A program made the position numbers and the translations under genes. The notes under the pieces were generated by a model that searched no databases, was not told the origin of the DNA, and was given only the letters and a program-made list of their open reading frames with translations. This document shows positions 15,834 through 25,472 of a stretch of DNA of 64,000 bases, one piece after another (position 1 is the stretch's first letter; each line of letters opens with the position of its first letter). Where the stretch lies: assembly GCA_964462945.1 (NCBI GenBank), contig CAYWZW010000006.1:62001-126000 (forward strand), given 5' to 3'. The stretch is from GCA-020343675 sp964462945 (lineage in GTDB: Bacteria; Planctomycetota; Phycisphaerae; Sedimentisphaerales; Anaerobacaceae).

Positions 15834-17519
15834 ATGGCATACACAATCGGTTTGGATTTCGGAACCAACTCTGTTAGGTGTTTGATCGTTGATGTCACCA
15901 GCGGCCGTGAGCTAAGCACAGCCGTGCATGAATACGAAACCGGGCAAGCCGGCATCATTCTCGACCCGGCCGATCACAATCTGGCCAGGCAAAACCCTGC
16001 TGACTACCTGAAGGGTACCGAGATTACCATCAAGGCGGCAATCACCAAAGCGAAAAAGACTGTGAAGGGTTTTCAACCGAGCCGGATTATAGGCATCGGC
16101 ATCGACACAACCGGCTCAACGCCGATCCCCGTTGATAAGAACGGCACACCCTTGAGTATGCTGGATGAATTCAAGGACAATCCGAACGCCTGTGCCTGGC
16201 TGTGGAAGGACCACACGGGTCATGCCGAAGCCGCCCAGATTACCCAATTGGCCGCAAAAGAACACCCCGAATATCTTGCCCGGTGCGGCGGGACTTATTC
16301 CTCCGAATGGTTTTTCAGCAAAATTTCCCATTGTCTTCGTGTGGATCCGAGGGTCTTTGACGTGGCCTACACATGGGTGGAACACGCCGACTGGTTGCCC
16401 GCCGTCTTGACGGCAACCGAAGCGCCGGACAAGCTCAAACGCTGCCGCTGCGCCGCCGGCCATAAGGCCATGTTCAACGACGACTGGGGCGGCTACCCCG
16501 ACGAGAGATTTCTCGCCAAGCTCGACCCGAAGCTGGGCAGGCTCCGAAAGACACTGAGCGACCGGACGTATGCCGTGGATCAGACGGCCGGACATCTGAC
16601 CGATGAGTGGGCAAGGCAACTCGGCCTGCCCCCGGGCATTCCCGTGGCCATGGGCGCCTTCGACGCTCACTTAGGTGCCGTCGGATCGGGAATTCAAGAG
16701 GGGGTTCTTGTCAAAATCATCGGCACCAGCACCTGCGATATGCTTGTGGCTGAATCGAGCCGGGAGCTGGCCGATATTCCTGGAATCTGCGGCATCGTGG
16801 ACGGCTCTATTCTGCCCGGCTACTTCGGCCTGGAGGCGGGCCAATCCGCCGTGGGCGATATTTTCAACTGGTTCGTCAATTACATCCAGCCGGGCGGCTC
16901 GAAAGCAGGCTCTCACGAAGCCCTTACCGACAAGGCCGCTAAGCTCAAACCGGGCCAATCCGGCCTTCTGGCACTCGACTGGAACAACGGCAATCGAACG
17001 GTGCTGGTGGACCAGAGACTGACCGGGCTGCTGGTCGGCCAGACGCTCCACACCAGGCCCGAAGAAATCTACCGGGCGCTGATCGAGGCGACCGCGTTTG
17101 GCGCGCTGACGATTATCAACAGGTTTGAGGAATACGGCGTCAAAGTCTCAGAGGTGATTAATTGCGGCGGAATCGCCGAAAAGAATCCTCTGCTGATGCA
17201 GATTTACGCCGACGTCACCGCAAGAGAAATGAAAATATCTCGCTCCGCTCAGAGCTGTGCGCTGGGCGCGTGCATCGCCGGGGCGGTGGCGGCCGGCAAA
17301 AAGACCGGCGGCTACGACCGCTTCAGCGATGCTCAAGCGGCGATGTGCGGCATCAAAGATGTGACCTATCAGCCCGTTCCCGACAACCACCGGGTCTATC
17401 AAAAGTTGTATGCCCTGTACAAGCAGTTGCACGACGCCTTTGGCGTGCGCGACGGGTCCGGCCAATTGGCCAACGTTATGAAAGAGCTATTGAGCATTAA
17501 AGACAGCATTCAGGGTTAG
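15834..17519 (+). CDS. araB: L-ribulokinase
   Basis: FGGY-family kinase of 561 residues, the normal AraB length and longer than xylulo- or fuculokinases. The N-terminal ATPase fold shows YTIGLDFGTNSVRCLIVD, the substrate region IGIGIDTTGSTPIPVD near residue 88, AWLWKDHTGHAEA near residue 122, and the C-terminal GAFDAHLGAVGSG near residue 280 and NCGGIAEKNPLLMQIYAD near residue 443. Phosphorylates L-ribulose for the next enzyme, AraD, encoded 10 bases downstream. Confidence 0.93.
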   Translation: MAYTIGLDFGTNSVRCLIVDVTSGRELSTAVHEYETGQAGIILDPADHNLARQNPADYLKGTEITIKAAITKAKKTVKGFQPSRIIGIGIDTTGSTPIPVDKNGTPLSMLDEFKDNPNACAWLWKDHTGHAEAAQITQLAAKEHPEYLARCGGTYSSEWFFSKISHCLRVDPRVFDVAYTWVEHADWLPAVLTATEAPDKLKRCRCAAGHKAMFNDDWGGYPDERFLAKLDPKLGRLRKTLSDRTYAVDQTAGHLTDEWARQLGLPPGIPVAMGAFDAHLGAVGSGIQEGVLVKIIGTSTCDMLVAESSRELADIPGICGIVDGSILPGYFGLEAGQSAVGDIFNWFVNYIQPGGSKAGSHEALTDKAAKLKPGQSGLLALDWNNGNRTVLVDQRLTGLLVGQTLHTRPEEIYRALIEATAFGALTIINRFEEYGVKVSEVINCGGIAEKNPLLMQIYADVTAREMKISRSAQSCALGACIAGAVAAGKKTGGYDRFSDAQAAMCGIKDVTYQPVPDNHRVYQKLYALYKQLHDAFGVRDGSGQLANVMKELLSIKDSIQG

Positions 17520-17529
17520 GGCACACGGT

Positions 17530-18225
17530 ATGCACGAGGAACTCAAGAAAGCTGTCTGCGACGCAAACCGCGAGCTGCAGAAACAGAGGCTCGTCATCTG
17601 CAGTTGGGGCAACGTCAGCGGGATAGACCGCTCGGCGCGCATAGTAGCCATCAAGCCCAGCGGTGTTTCGTACGATGAGCTGACACCCGACAAGGTCGTC
17701 CTGCTCGATTTGGATGGAAATACCGTCGAAGGGGCTCTCAAGCCTTCATCGGACACGCCGACCCATCTGGAGCTATACAGAAACTTTGAAGCTATCGGCG
17801 GTATATGCCACACTCATTCGCCCAGTGCAACGATCTGGGCACAGGCCTGCCGGGAGATTCCGTGCTTCGGCACGACGCACGCCGACTATTTCTACGGGGC
17901 AATCCCGGTGACCGAGGTTATGACCCAAGCGCAGATACAGAGCGACTATGAATTGAACACGGGCAAGGTCATCGTCCAGCGCCTTGCCGGCATGGACCCG
18001 ATGCAGATACCTGCAATTTTAGTGGCAAATCACGGCCCTTTCACATGGGGCAAAAATCCCGCAGCCGCCGTCGAATCTACCGTTGTGCTCGAGCAAGTCG
18101 CAGCGATGGCTCTGGGCACCATGACAATAAACCCCGATCAGGGCCCGATCAGCCGCGTGCTTCTGGACAAACACTACTTACGCAAACACGGTGAAAATGC
18201 TTATTACGGCCAATTTTGGTCGTAA
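17530..18225 (+). CDS. araD: L-ribulose-5-phosphate 4-epimerase
   Basis: 231-residue class II aldolase/epimerase. Zinc ligands are in ICHTHSPSA (the HxH pair near residue 95) and in VANHGPFTWG near residue 170; SWGNVSGID and IKPSGVSY are the phosphate- and substrate-binding loops. The catalytic THADYFYG motif near residue 116 distinguishes AraD from fuculose aldolases. Converts L-ribulose 5-phosphate to D-xylulose 5-phosphate. Confidence 0.95.
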   Translation: MHEELKKAVCDANRELQKQRLVICSWGNVSGIDRSARIVAIKPSGVSYDELTPDKVVLLDLDGNTVEGALKPSSDTPTHLELYRNFEAIGGICHTHSPSATIWAQACREIPCFGTTHADYFYGAIPVTEVMTQAQIQSDYELNTGKVIVQRLAGMDPMQIPAILVANHGPFTWGKNPAAAVESTVVLEQVAAMALGTMTINPDQGPISRVLLDKHYLRKHGENAYYGQFWS

Positions 18226-18251
18226 GGCTTTTCTGTGAAGGAGAAACGAAA

Positions 18252-19658
18252 ATGAATAAGACAACGTTCGGCGTCATCGTTGGAAACCGCGGGTTCTTCC
18301 CCGATGCGTTAGCCAAAGAGGGGCGCAAAAACATACTTGAGGTGCTCAAGAAAAACGGCTTCGACTCCGTCGCTCTCTCGATGCAGGAGACGAAGTACGG
18401 CACGGTCGAGACCTTTGCCGACGCGAAGAAGTGTGCCGCCCTTTTTGCGGCAAAGCGAGAGAAGATAGACGGCGTCATTGTGACCCTGCCCAACTTCGGC
18501 GATGAAAAAGCGGTGGCCGAGACAATTAAACGCTCCGAGCTGAACGTGCCGATCCTGATTCACGCCGAGCCTGACGTACAGGGCAAAATGACCATCGCCG
18601 ACAGGCGGGATTCCTTCTGCGGCAAGATCAGCGTCTGCAACAATCTCAGGCAGGCCGGCATTCCCTATACGCTGACAAATTCGCACACCGTCGCGGTGAC
18701 ATCGGCCCCGTTCAAAGAGGACTTGGATGATTTCGCCTCCGTGTGCAGGATTGTCAAGGGCCTCAAGAACGTCCGATTCGGTGCGATTGGCGCCCGCACC
18801 GGCGCATTCAACACCGTCCGTTACAGCGAAAAAATCCTCGAGCTTTCAGGTATTTCGGTGGAGACGATAGATTTGTCCGAAATCCTCGGCAGAGTTGAGC
18901 GGCTTGGCGATAACGACAGAGCGGTCAAAAGAAAATTAGATGCTCTGAAGAAATACACCTCAACTGAATCAATTCCCGCCGAGCAGCTTTTGAAGATGGC
19001 CAAGTTCGGCTCCGTGATAGACCGGTGGGTCAAAGAAACCGAGCTGGACGGCACCGCCATTCAATGCTGGACCGCCCTGGAAGAATTCTTCGGCATCGTC
19101 CCCTGCACGCTTATGAGCATGATGAGCGAATCGCTGGTGCCCAGCGCCTGTGAGGTCGATGTGACAGGGTTGTTGGGGATGTACATTCTCCAGTTGGCCG
19201 GCGGCACGCCCAGCGCGCTTCTGGACTGGAACAACAACTACGGCTCCGATCCCGACAAGGCGGTCCTGTTCCATTGCAGCAATCTGCCGAAGTCGTTCTT
19301 GCGAGACTCGAAGATGGACTACCAGGAGATCATCGCCGGGTCCGTGGGCAAAGAGAACACCTACGGGACGATTGTCGGCAGAATAGCCCCCGGGAAAGCG
19401 ACGTTCTGCAGGACGACGACGGACGACGCGGCCGGGATCATCACGGCCTACGTCGGCGAAGGGGAATTCACAGACGACAAACTGGAGACCTTCGGCGGCT
19501 ACGGCGTGATGAAAATCCCGGACCTCCAGTCCCTCATGGGATACATCTGCAGGACGGGCTTCGAGCACCACGTGGCCGTGAGCCTCTCACAAAAAGCGGA
19601 TGCCATCGCCGAAGCCCTCGATAACTACATGGGCTGGGAAGTCTATCGGCACGAATAG
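18252..19658 (+). CDS. L-fucose/L-arabinose isomerase-family protein, probable arabinose isomerase
   Basis: The 468-residue protein belongs to the FucI/AraA superfamily. Conserved acidic metal ligands are recognisable at Glu301 (ACEVDVTG) and Asp325 (LLDWNNNY), with His439/440 (FEHHVAV) near the C-terminus, a fucose-isomerase-type E-D-H arrangement. It is shorter than canonical AraA (about 500) or FucI (about 590) and lacks recognisable AraA motifs. Because it is the third gene after araB and araD, it most likely supplies the missing L-arabinose to L-ribulose step. The start follows GAAGGAG; an earlier in-frame ATG overlaps araD. Confidence 0.8.
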   Translation: MNKTTFGVIVGNRGFFPDALAKEGRKNILEVLKKNGFDSVALSMQETKYGTVETFADAKKCAALFAAKREKIDGVIVTLPNFGDEKAVAETIKRSELNVPILIHAEPDVQGKMTIADRRDSFCGKISVCNNLRQAGIPYTLTNSHTVAVTSAPFKEDLDDFASVCRIVKGLKNVRFGAIGARTGAFNTVRYSEKILELSGISVETIDLSEILGRVERLGDNDRAVKRKLDALKKYTSTESIPAEQLLKMAKFGSVIDRWVKETELDGTAIQCWTALEEFFGIVPCTLMSMMSESLVPSACEVDVTGLLGMYILQLAGGTPSALLDWNNNYGSDPDKAVLFHCSNLPKSFLRDSKMDYQEIIAGSVGKENTYGTIVGRIAPGKATFCRTTTDDAAGIITAYVGEGEFTDDKLETFGGYGVMKIPDLQSLMGYICRTGFEHHVAVSLSQKADAIAEALDNYMGWEVYRHE

Positions 19659-20046
19659 AATTCGGACCTGGCAGGAGTTCCCGGGCTAAGCATGGGCCGG
19701 CCGTGGCGCGCGAGGTGCCCCCAAGAGAGCGCCCGTCCGTTTTTCCACCGTCCCTTTCCCTGGCGGATAAGCCACACCTTCTGGGACGATAATAACATTC
19801 TTGCTCCCGGCACATCTATTTCCTATATTTTAATAAAGCACCTGTGGAGGACAGGATTTGCGATTTTCGATTTGCGACTTTCGATTGATTACTGGTTATT
19901 GGTTACTGGTTATCGGTGACTGGTAACTGACGAGCAGCTACAATGGCTGTTCACCAATCACTAATCACCAGTCACTTGATCGGAAATCGTCAACCGACAA
20001 TCGACAATAGAAAGGATCCCCTTAGGGGCGGATGGAGGATTCCACA
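19659..20046. repeat. Intergenic region with a long imperfect inverted repeat of simple motifs
   Basis: No gene was found here. From 19856 to 19928 the sequence is built of CGATTT units followed by ACTGGTTATTGGTT-type units; from 19949 to 20008 the same two motif types appear in reverse complement (ACCAATCACTAATCACCAG, then CGACAATCGACAAT). The two arms flank about 20 bases and could form a long irregular hairpin. It resembles a dispersed, slippage-prone repeat family. An AATATTTTAATAA-like AT-rich stretch precedes it. Confidence 0.55.
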
Positions 20047-21348
20047 ATGGCACAGGCCAAAGCACAGTCCGCTGAATCGCCGGGATGGCTTACGCCACAG
20101 CGGAGCACAAAGGCTGTTGTACTCGTCTTGTTCTGTATCTGGTTTGTTCTGTGCGGCAGCGCGCTGGGCGCAGCGAAAACGCCGGCAGAAAACGCCCAGT
20201 CATCCGCTGCGCTGCGATCCATGGCACGAGTCTATATGGCGTGCGGCGGCTACGAAAAGGCACAGCCCCTTTTGGAAAGAGCGTTGAGTCTGGCACAAAC
20301 AACGAACGCCTCGGATTCCGAAGTATGCGCCTGCCTGATTGATTTGGCGTATCTGTACAAGGAACAGGGCAACCTGGGCCAGGCCGAGACCATGTGCCGG
20401 TTAGGTTTGGAACTGCAGGAAAAGGTACATAACCCGAATCATCCCTACGTGGCCTACACGCTGCGGATTCTCAGTGAGATTTACCGGGGGCAGGCCCGAT
20501 ACCAGGAGGCCGAAAGCACGCTCGAGCGAGCCATGAGCATTATACGTTCCGTCCGTCCCGACGACGACCAGGAAATCGCGCCGCTCAAGGTGGATATGGC
20601 TCGCCTGCTCATGGCGCAGGGTGACTACGCACACGCCGAATCGTACTTCATCGAAGCGATTGCCGTGATCGACAAGAGTTACGGGCCTGAGCACCTGTAC
20701 ACGGCCAAGGTGCAAAGCAGCCTGGCAACGCTCTACGCATCGCAGGGAAGGTATGCGGAAGCCGAAGCGTTGATTTCCAAAGCACTGTCCATCCACGAAA
20801 AAATCCATGGGCCGGATCATCATTTTCTCGTCCCGCTCTGGCTGGTGATGGCAAAAATTGACCAAGCCAAAGGCGACCCGGCAAACGCAAAAGTGCTCCT
20901 CGAAAAATCTCTGCGTGTAGTTCAGAATCAGCCTGATTGCGGGCGCCTGGTTGAATGCGATGTCTTGATCCAGTTGGCGCAGTTCCGCATCTCACGCAGA
21001 GAGTACAGCAAGGCCGAGGACCTCCTACAGAAAACGTTGAAAATCCTGGACGGCACGCAAGGCGCCGACAGGGACCGCACGGCGACAGCTCTCAATAGTC
21101 TGGCACAAGTGTACATGGAGGAGGGCAAATACACCGAAGCACAAAACCTATGCCGCAGGGCATTGGATATCCTCGATGGTATCTCCGGCGAAGATCACCC
21201 CAAAGTGGCCGACGTGCTGGAGACGCTGGCCCGGTTGAACCGCAAGACCGCAAACGTGGCCGAGGCGGCAAGACTGGAACAGCGTGTAAAAGAAATCCGC
21301 GTGCCCAAGCCGGTCGCTTATGCGCCCTCGGCAAGAGCCCTTCAATAG
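20047..21348 (+). CDS. Membrane-anchored tetratricopeptide-repeat protein
   Basis: About 433 residues: N-terminal uncleaved signal or membrane anchor (STKAVVLVLFCIWFVLCGSALG, about 22-43), then at least seven TPR units of the type ALxxLAxxYxxQGxYxxAExLxxRAL, each about 42 residues, as in kinesin-light-chain-like TPR_12 proteins. It ends with a short basic Pro-rich tail. The ATG at 20047 is favoured by GGAGG eight bases upstream. A scaffold for protein complexes is likely; the convergent haemagglutinin-like exoprotein may be a partner, but that is only proximity. Confidence 0.85.
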   Translation: MAQAKAQSAESPGWLTPQRSTKAVVLVLFCIWFVLCGSALGAAKTPAENAQSSAALRSMARVYMACGGYEKAQPLLERALSLAQTTNASDSEVCACLIDLAYLYKEQGNLGQAETMCRLGLELQEKVHNPNHPYVAYTLRILSEIYRGQARYQEAESTLERAMSIIRSVRPDDDQEIAPLKVDMARLLMAQGDYAHAESYFIEAIAVIDKSYGPEHLYTAKVQSSLATLYASQGRYAEAEALISKALSIHEKIHGPDHHFLVPLWLVMAKIDQAKGDPANAKVLLEKSLRVVQNQPDCGRLVECDVLIQLAQFRISRREYSKAEDLLQKTLKILDGTQGADRDRTATALNSLAQVYMEEGKYTEAQNLCRRALDILDGISGEDHPKVADVLETLARLNRKTANVAEAARLEQRVKEIRVPKPVAYAPSARALQ

Positions 21349-21375
21349 GCTCTGCGACTATGCTGACCTGTCTTA

Positions 21376-24300
21376 TTACCCGCCCAGAGCGGCCAGTCTT
21401 GCTGCAACAAAGGCCGCCACGCTCGCGTTCCGGCCGTCGGCCAGCGGCGCAACGTATCGATCCGCGGCGAATGTGATGGACTCCTCGGTAGAGAAGTTCA
21501 TGTCGTTATTCAACGTGCCAACGTATGCCGCAAGAGCATCAAGGTATTGTCCGGCCATTGCATAGCGGCTGCCGGGATCGGTGTTGTTTGCTATTGCACT
21601 GGCAATCGACGTCATCTGCTCCGGAGAGGGCGGAGCTGTGCTTGAAGCGAGCTCATTGATAACCTGCGCCAGAGCGGCGGTGCGAGTCCCGTCGGCATCC
21701 TGCAGCACCGTGGCCGCCACTTTAAGCCGTGCACAGGTATCGCACGGCTGTATCTCTCGGGACGAGGCCAGGGCATTGACGAACCAGATCTGCATCATTT
21801 TCTTATTGATCCCCAGCTCGTTCGCCGCCCACGTCATCAGAGCCGGACAGCCCGAATACTCTAATTCCACCGGCTCAGGAAGCGGCGCCGCAAGTACAAA
21901 GGCCAGCCCTTTGATTGGATTGACCGTAATGCTCACCGTGGTCTGCGTGAACTCCGCACCTGTCTGGCCATCGGTGGCATAATACGTGAAACCGTCTGGC
22001 CCGGCGTAGCCCAACTTCGGCGTATAGGTGAATGTGCCGTCCGGATTCGGCGTCAACGTACCGTACGCCGGACCACTGGCCAGAGCCGCTGTGAACGGAT
22101 CATGGTCTGGATCACTGTCGTTAGCCAGAACGTTGATGATTACTGCAGCGCCCTGATCGGTCGTGGCCGTATCCTCCTCCGTAACGGGCAGAGTGTTCGT
22201 CACATTGATTGTGACTGTAATCGGGTCGGTATAGAGTTCGCCGTCTGTGGCGATGTAAGTGAAGGTGTCCGTACCCACGAAGCCTTCCTCCGGCTGGTAC
22301 GTATAGTCGCCGGTCTCCCAGTCGAATTCTATCAGCTCGCCATGCTCCGGCTCGCTGGTCAGAATGGCTGTGAGGTTCCCGCCGCCGGGAAGAGTGTCGT
22401 TCTCGAGGACGTTATCGCTCACGGGGTTGCCCATGTGTGTTGTGGTCATATCGGGCAAGGTAATCGGCGGAAGCGGAGGAGGCAAATCCGGCGGCATCGG
22501 ACAATCGGGTACGCCGCCGGACGAACCCTCCTCAATTTTCAACGATGCGTGACTTTCCCCATCGGTCTCGTCCCAATACCCAGGAGGATCCGTCGAGAAC
22601 ACCTCGGCCACGTCGCAAAACGTGCCGCTTTTCGCATAAACATGAACCGTAGCAAAACCGCCTTCATCGCGATGGAAAAGACCGCCAGCATATATTGACA
22701 CCGACGCATCGGCAGGATGGTAATATTCCGTAGTATGTGCATACGCTTCTATCTGGCTTGCTCCAGTATTTACTAACACATCTTTACCGGCACTGATGAG
22801 AATTCCCGCCGTTGTAGATTCTTTCCCGTACGCTCTGGCTTTAACTGTACCATCAATATCGACATCGCCGTTTACAGATACTAAATGAATTTTGGCCGTG
22901 CCATGATCCATCTCCTCGCCGAATTCGTTTGTACTTGCCCCAACATTACCGTTGATCGTTACGTCACTTGAAGCAAGAACAGAGATTTCATCGTAACTAC
23001 CTCCGTTCACTGTCAATTGTCCTGTCTCTATATAACCGTTATTGTTCGTATAGAGTCTGATTTGACCCGGTTCGGTTAAGGCGCCGCCGGAGGTAATATC
23101 AGTCATAATATCACCGGTCATAATACCACCCGCACCGGCAAGCATATAGACGCTTCCGCCATCGGCCGTGTGGATTGTGGTCGTGACCGGGTCGCCCTCG
23201 ATTGGCGAAAGAAACGTGATACCGCCGGCATCGTACTTGGTGCGAAGCGCGATGTCGCCGCTGCCACCTGTGATTTCACCGTCGCTGATATTCTCGACGA
23301 CGATATTGCCGAGTGTTTTCGAACCGGCAACCAGTTCGAGGTCCGTCCCGGCTTGTGATTGCTCCTCGACCCATTTCTCGTACAGCGTATTCTCGGCGGC
23401 TTCGGCGGGTACGTAGCCGTCTGCTATGGTCAGTTCCGGAGTCTCGACCAGCAACGAGCCGCCGTCTGCAGTGATCGTGCCTTCTCCGTTGAGCACCATT
23501 CGTTCGCTCGCCGTCAGACTGACGGAGCCGCCGTCGGCGCCAATCGTGCCGCTGTTTTCAAACCGGGCCGCGTCAACGGTTATCGTACCGGCGGCTGCCG
23601 CCAGAGCGCCGACGTTGCTGATCGCCCGAGAAAACCGGTCGCCGGCGGCCAGGATAATACTGCCATTGTCGGCGGTGATTGTGCCTTCGTTGACCACGTC
23701 AGCAGAGGAGTCCACCGGCTCCGTGCCGACTTCGACCAGGACGTTACTGCCATCCTGACCGAGATACACTCTGTCGCCGGCCGCTAATACGACCAAACCT
23801 TCTGGAGCCACAATCGAACCCAAGTTGAGGACCTTCTGGCCGATCAAATAGACGCTGTCGGCGGAGATGGCGCCGAGGTTCTGAACAGTCCCTTCCCCTT
23901 CCCGGAACACCATCAGTCTGCTCTCGTCGGCCAGGATGGCATCGAATGCGTCGTTCGACATATTCAGGCCCGAAGCGACTAATTGAGAGACATTGATCTG
24001 GGACCCTTCGCCGAAGATTATGCCGGCGGGATTCACAATGAAAATACGCATGTCCAGACCATTGAGGATTCCGTCAAACTGCGTTGGGTTTCCCGACATG
24101 ATCCTATTGAGCACGGCGGAATTGCTGAGGCCCCCGGCCTGTAAAAACGTGAGACCCTCCGCCGAACTGGTGTCGATCCCGCCAAAACCTGGATCGCCCC
24201 ACTCAATCACGGACTGACCCTGGCTCACCGTTACGGCGGTGTTGGCGCCGTCGGTGACAATCGTCCCGGTACCCACCGTGAATGCGCCGCCGGCAGGCGT

Positions 24301-24408
24301 GGCCAGCACGGCCGGCAATGACGTGTTCAAGACCAGGCTGTACACCAGGAAATAGACTATCCCCCTTCGTAAGCAACGCTTTCTGGAAATCTTCTTCATG
24401 TTTTGCAT
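21376..24408 (-). CDS. Filamentous-haemagglutinin-type (two-partner secretion) exoprotein with tandem cadherin-like repeats
   Basis: About 1010 residues. An extended signal region (KKISRKRCLRRGIVYFLVYSL...) precedes the TPS domain with the diagnostic NRIMSG...GILNG...IFIVNPAGIIFG segments (about residues 105-140). Beta-helical repeats follow (GTITADNGSIILAAGD, GTIGADGGSVSLTA). From about 690 there are two 'tandem-95'/VCBS-like Ig units (VLENDTLPGG, TYQPEEGFVGTDTFTYIATDG; NVLANDSDPDHDPF, YTPKLGYAGPDGFTYYATDG), then a helical C-terminus. Presumably secreted through an Omp85-type TpsB partner, none of which is in the window. Several in-frame ATGs exist; 24408 has the best-placed AGGA. Confidence 0.85.
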   Translation of the reverse strand: MQNMKKISRKRCLRRGIVYFLVYSLVLNTSLPAVLATPAGGAFTVGTGTIVTDGANTAVTVSQGQSVIEWGDPGFGGIDTSSAEGLTFLQAGGLSNSAVLNRIMSGNPTQFDGILNGLDMRIFIVNPAGIIFGEGSQINVSQLVASGLNMSNDAFDAILADESRLMVFREGEGTVQNLGAISADSVYLIGQKVLNLGSIVAPEGLVVLAAGDRVYLGQDGSNVLVEVGTEPVDSSADVVNEGTITADNGSIILAAGDRFSRAISNVGALAAAAGTITVDAARFENSGTIGADGGSVSLTASERMVLNGEGTITADGGSLLVETPELTIADGYVPAEAAENTLYEKWVEEQSQAGTDLELVAGSKTLGNIVVENISDGEITGGSGDIALRTKYDAGGITFLSPIEGDPVTTTIHTADGGSVYMLAGAGGIMTGDIMTDITSGGALTEPGQIRLYTNNNGYIETGQLTVNGGSYDEISVLASSDVTINGNVGASTNEFGEEMDHGTAKIHLVSVNGDVDIDGTVKARAYGKESTTAGILISAGKDVLVNTGASQIEAYAHTTEYYHPADASVSIYAGGLFHRDEGGFATVHVYAKSGTFCDVAEVFSTDPPGYWDETDGESHASLKIEEGSSGGVPDCPMPPDLPPPLPPITLPDMTTTHMGNPVSDNVLENDTLPGGGNLTAILTSEPEHGELIEFDWETGDYTYQPEEGFVGTDTFTYIATDGELYTDPITVTINVTNTLPVTEEDTATTDQGAAVIINVLANDSDPDHDPFTAALASGPAYGTLTPNPDGTFTYTPKLGYAGPDGFTYYATDGQTGAEFTQTTVSITVNPIKGLAFVLAAPLPEPVELEYSGCPALMTWAANELGINKKMMQIWFVNALASSREIQPCDTCARLKVAATVLQDADGTRTAALAQVINELASSTAPPSPEQMTSIASAIANNTDPGSRYAMAGQYLDALAAYVGTLNNDMNFSTEESITFAADRYVAPLADGRNASVAAFVAARLAALGG

Positions 24409-25124
24409 TTTTCGCATTCCTGCCAAATGTGATGGCTATGTTTGGACTTGTTTATACACTGCTCTTCTGGGCTCTATTCTTTTGGATAATTTTCCCCCCC
24501 ATCGCACCGTGAATACTTCCGTTCAATCAACCAGCTAATCCATCGGCAAACACTATTCAAAATCTTCTACCTTTTTATGGGACGAGTTGTTCGAGAATTT
24601 TACTAATGATGTCGGCGTAGCGTGTTGCTCTGCGAGACCTTGATATGGGCCGGCAAGCATAGGAAAATGGGCTTCCAAGCTGGTGGAAAAAGTAATGCTG
24701 AAGTGTTAGATGGATCACGTGATTTGAGAAAGACTTGCTTCCAGTATTGATAATGGGCTCGGCCCCACAGTCGCAGAAGGACGCCGGGCCAGGGAGGCAG
24801 TCAACGATCCGGCAACCACCAATCGGCAGGCAAGATAACAAGGTCTCGGTCGCACTCCGCGGCTGTTCCAGGCAGCATCGTCGCACAAGAGAGTTCACGA
24901 ACGGCGGAAAATGGCGTTTTCAATATTGACAAGGCTGTTTTCCGGTCTCAAAGAGACCCACCTTGCACAGCAAAGACAACGCCCTTGTTGCTGTAGCGAT
25001 TGCAAAAATGCTACTCTACCCCCGCAGAAAATTTTTCGAAAAAATCTTGCACCGATCGCTGTTTTCGAGCAATCTCACTGAAAGAAAATCTTAGCCGTAA
25101 GGCAAACTGAATACTATACCGGAG
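24409..25124. other. 716-base intergenic region, no gene supported
   Basis: I find no convincing coding region. A frame of 107 codons at 24575-24898 (minus) has Arg/Ser/Pro-rich composition, no ribosome binding site and no recognisable motif, and overlaps sequence that looks like decayed remnants. The first 100 bases are pyrimidine/AT-rich and probably hold the exoprotein promoter; the last 150 bases before the GH127 fragment are AT-rich. Confidence 0.5.
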
Positions 25125-25358
25125 ATGCTGGCTGACCGGCAAAGCTCATTTACTCGTATTGCCGGGCAACAGAAGAAGGATTATCCCGTGCAGCCGGCGC
25201 CCCTCACCGCCGCTCGGATCACGGACGAGTTCTGGTCAAACCTGGGCCGCAGGCATGAGTTGTACAACATGGGTCTGCTGTATGGGGCCGCTGTGGCGCA
25301 CTACCAAGCCACCGGCAAGGCGTGGTTCGATAATGTACATCTTCAGCTTGCCCACTAA
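25125..25358 (+). pseudogene. GH127 (beta-L-arabinofuranosidase, DUF1680) remnant
   Basis: The 77-codon frame reads PVQPAPLTAARITDEFWS, typical of the N-terminal strand of GH127 enzymes, then jumps directly to RHELYNMGLLYGAAVAHYQATGK, which matches the family's ELY..GHLiEAAVAHYqATGk helix found about 100 residues further on in intact members. It then stops. An internal deletion and loss of the remaining roughly 500 codons explain this. Intact GH127 removes L-arabinofuranose, a logical partner of the arabinose genes at 15.8-19.7 kb. Confidence 0.75.
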
Positions 25359-25472
25359 GATTTTAGATTGAAAAAACGCAAAATTCTTGTGGACAGCCCC
25401 CGAGAAGACTGTTATCATCATGGTTTTGAGGAATCATGAAATTGAAGTCTGATTAGTTAGAGGTAACTCATT

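Noticed and set aside
24575..24898. 107-codon minus-strand frame in the intergenic region
   Set aside because: No ribosome binding site, no motif and unlikely composition.
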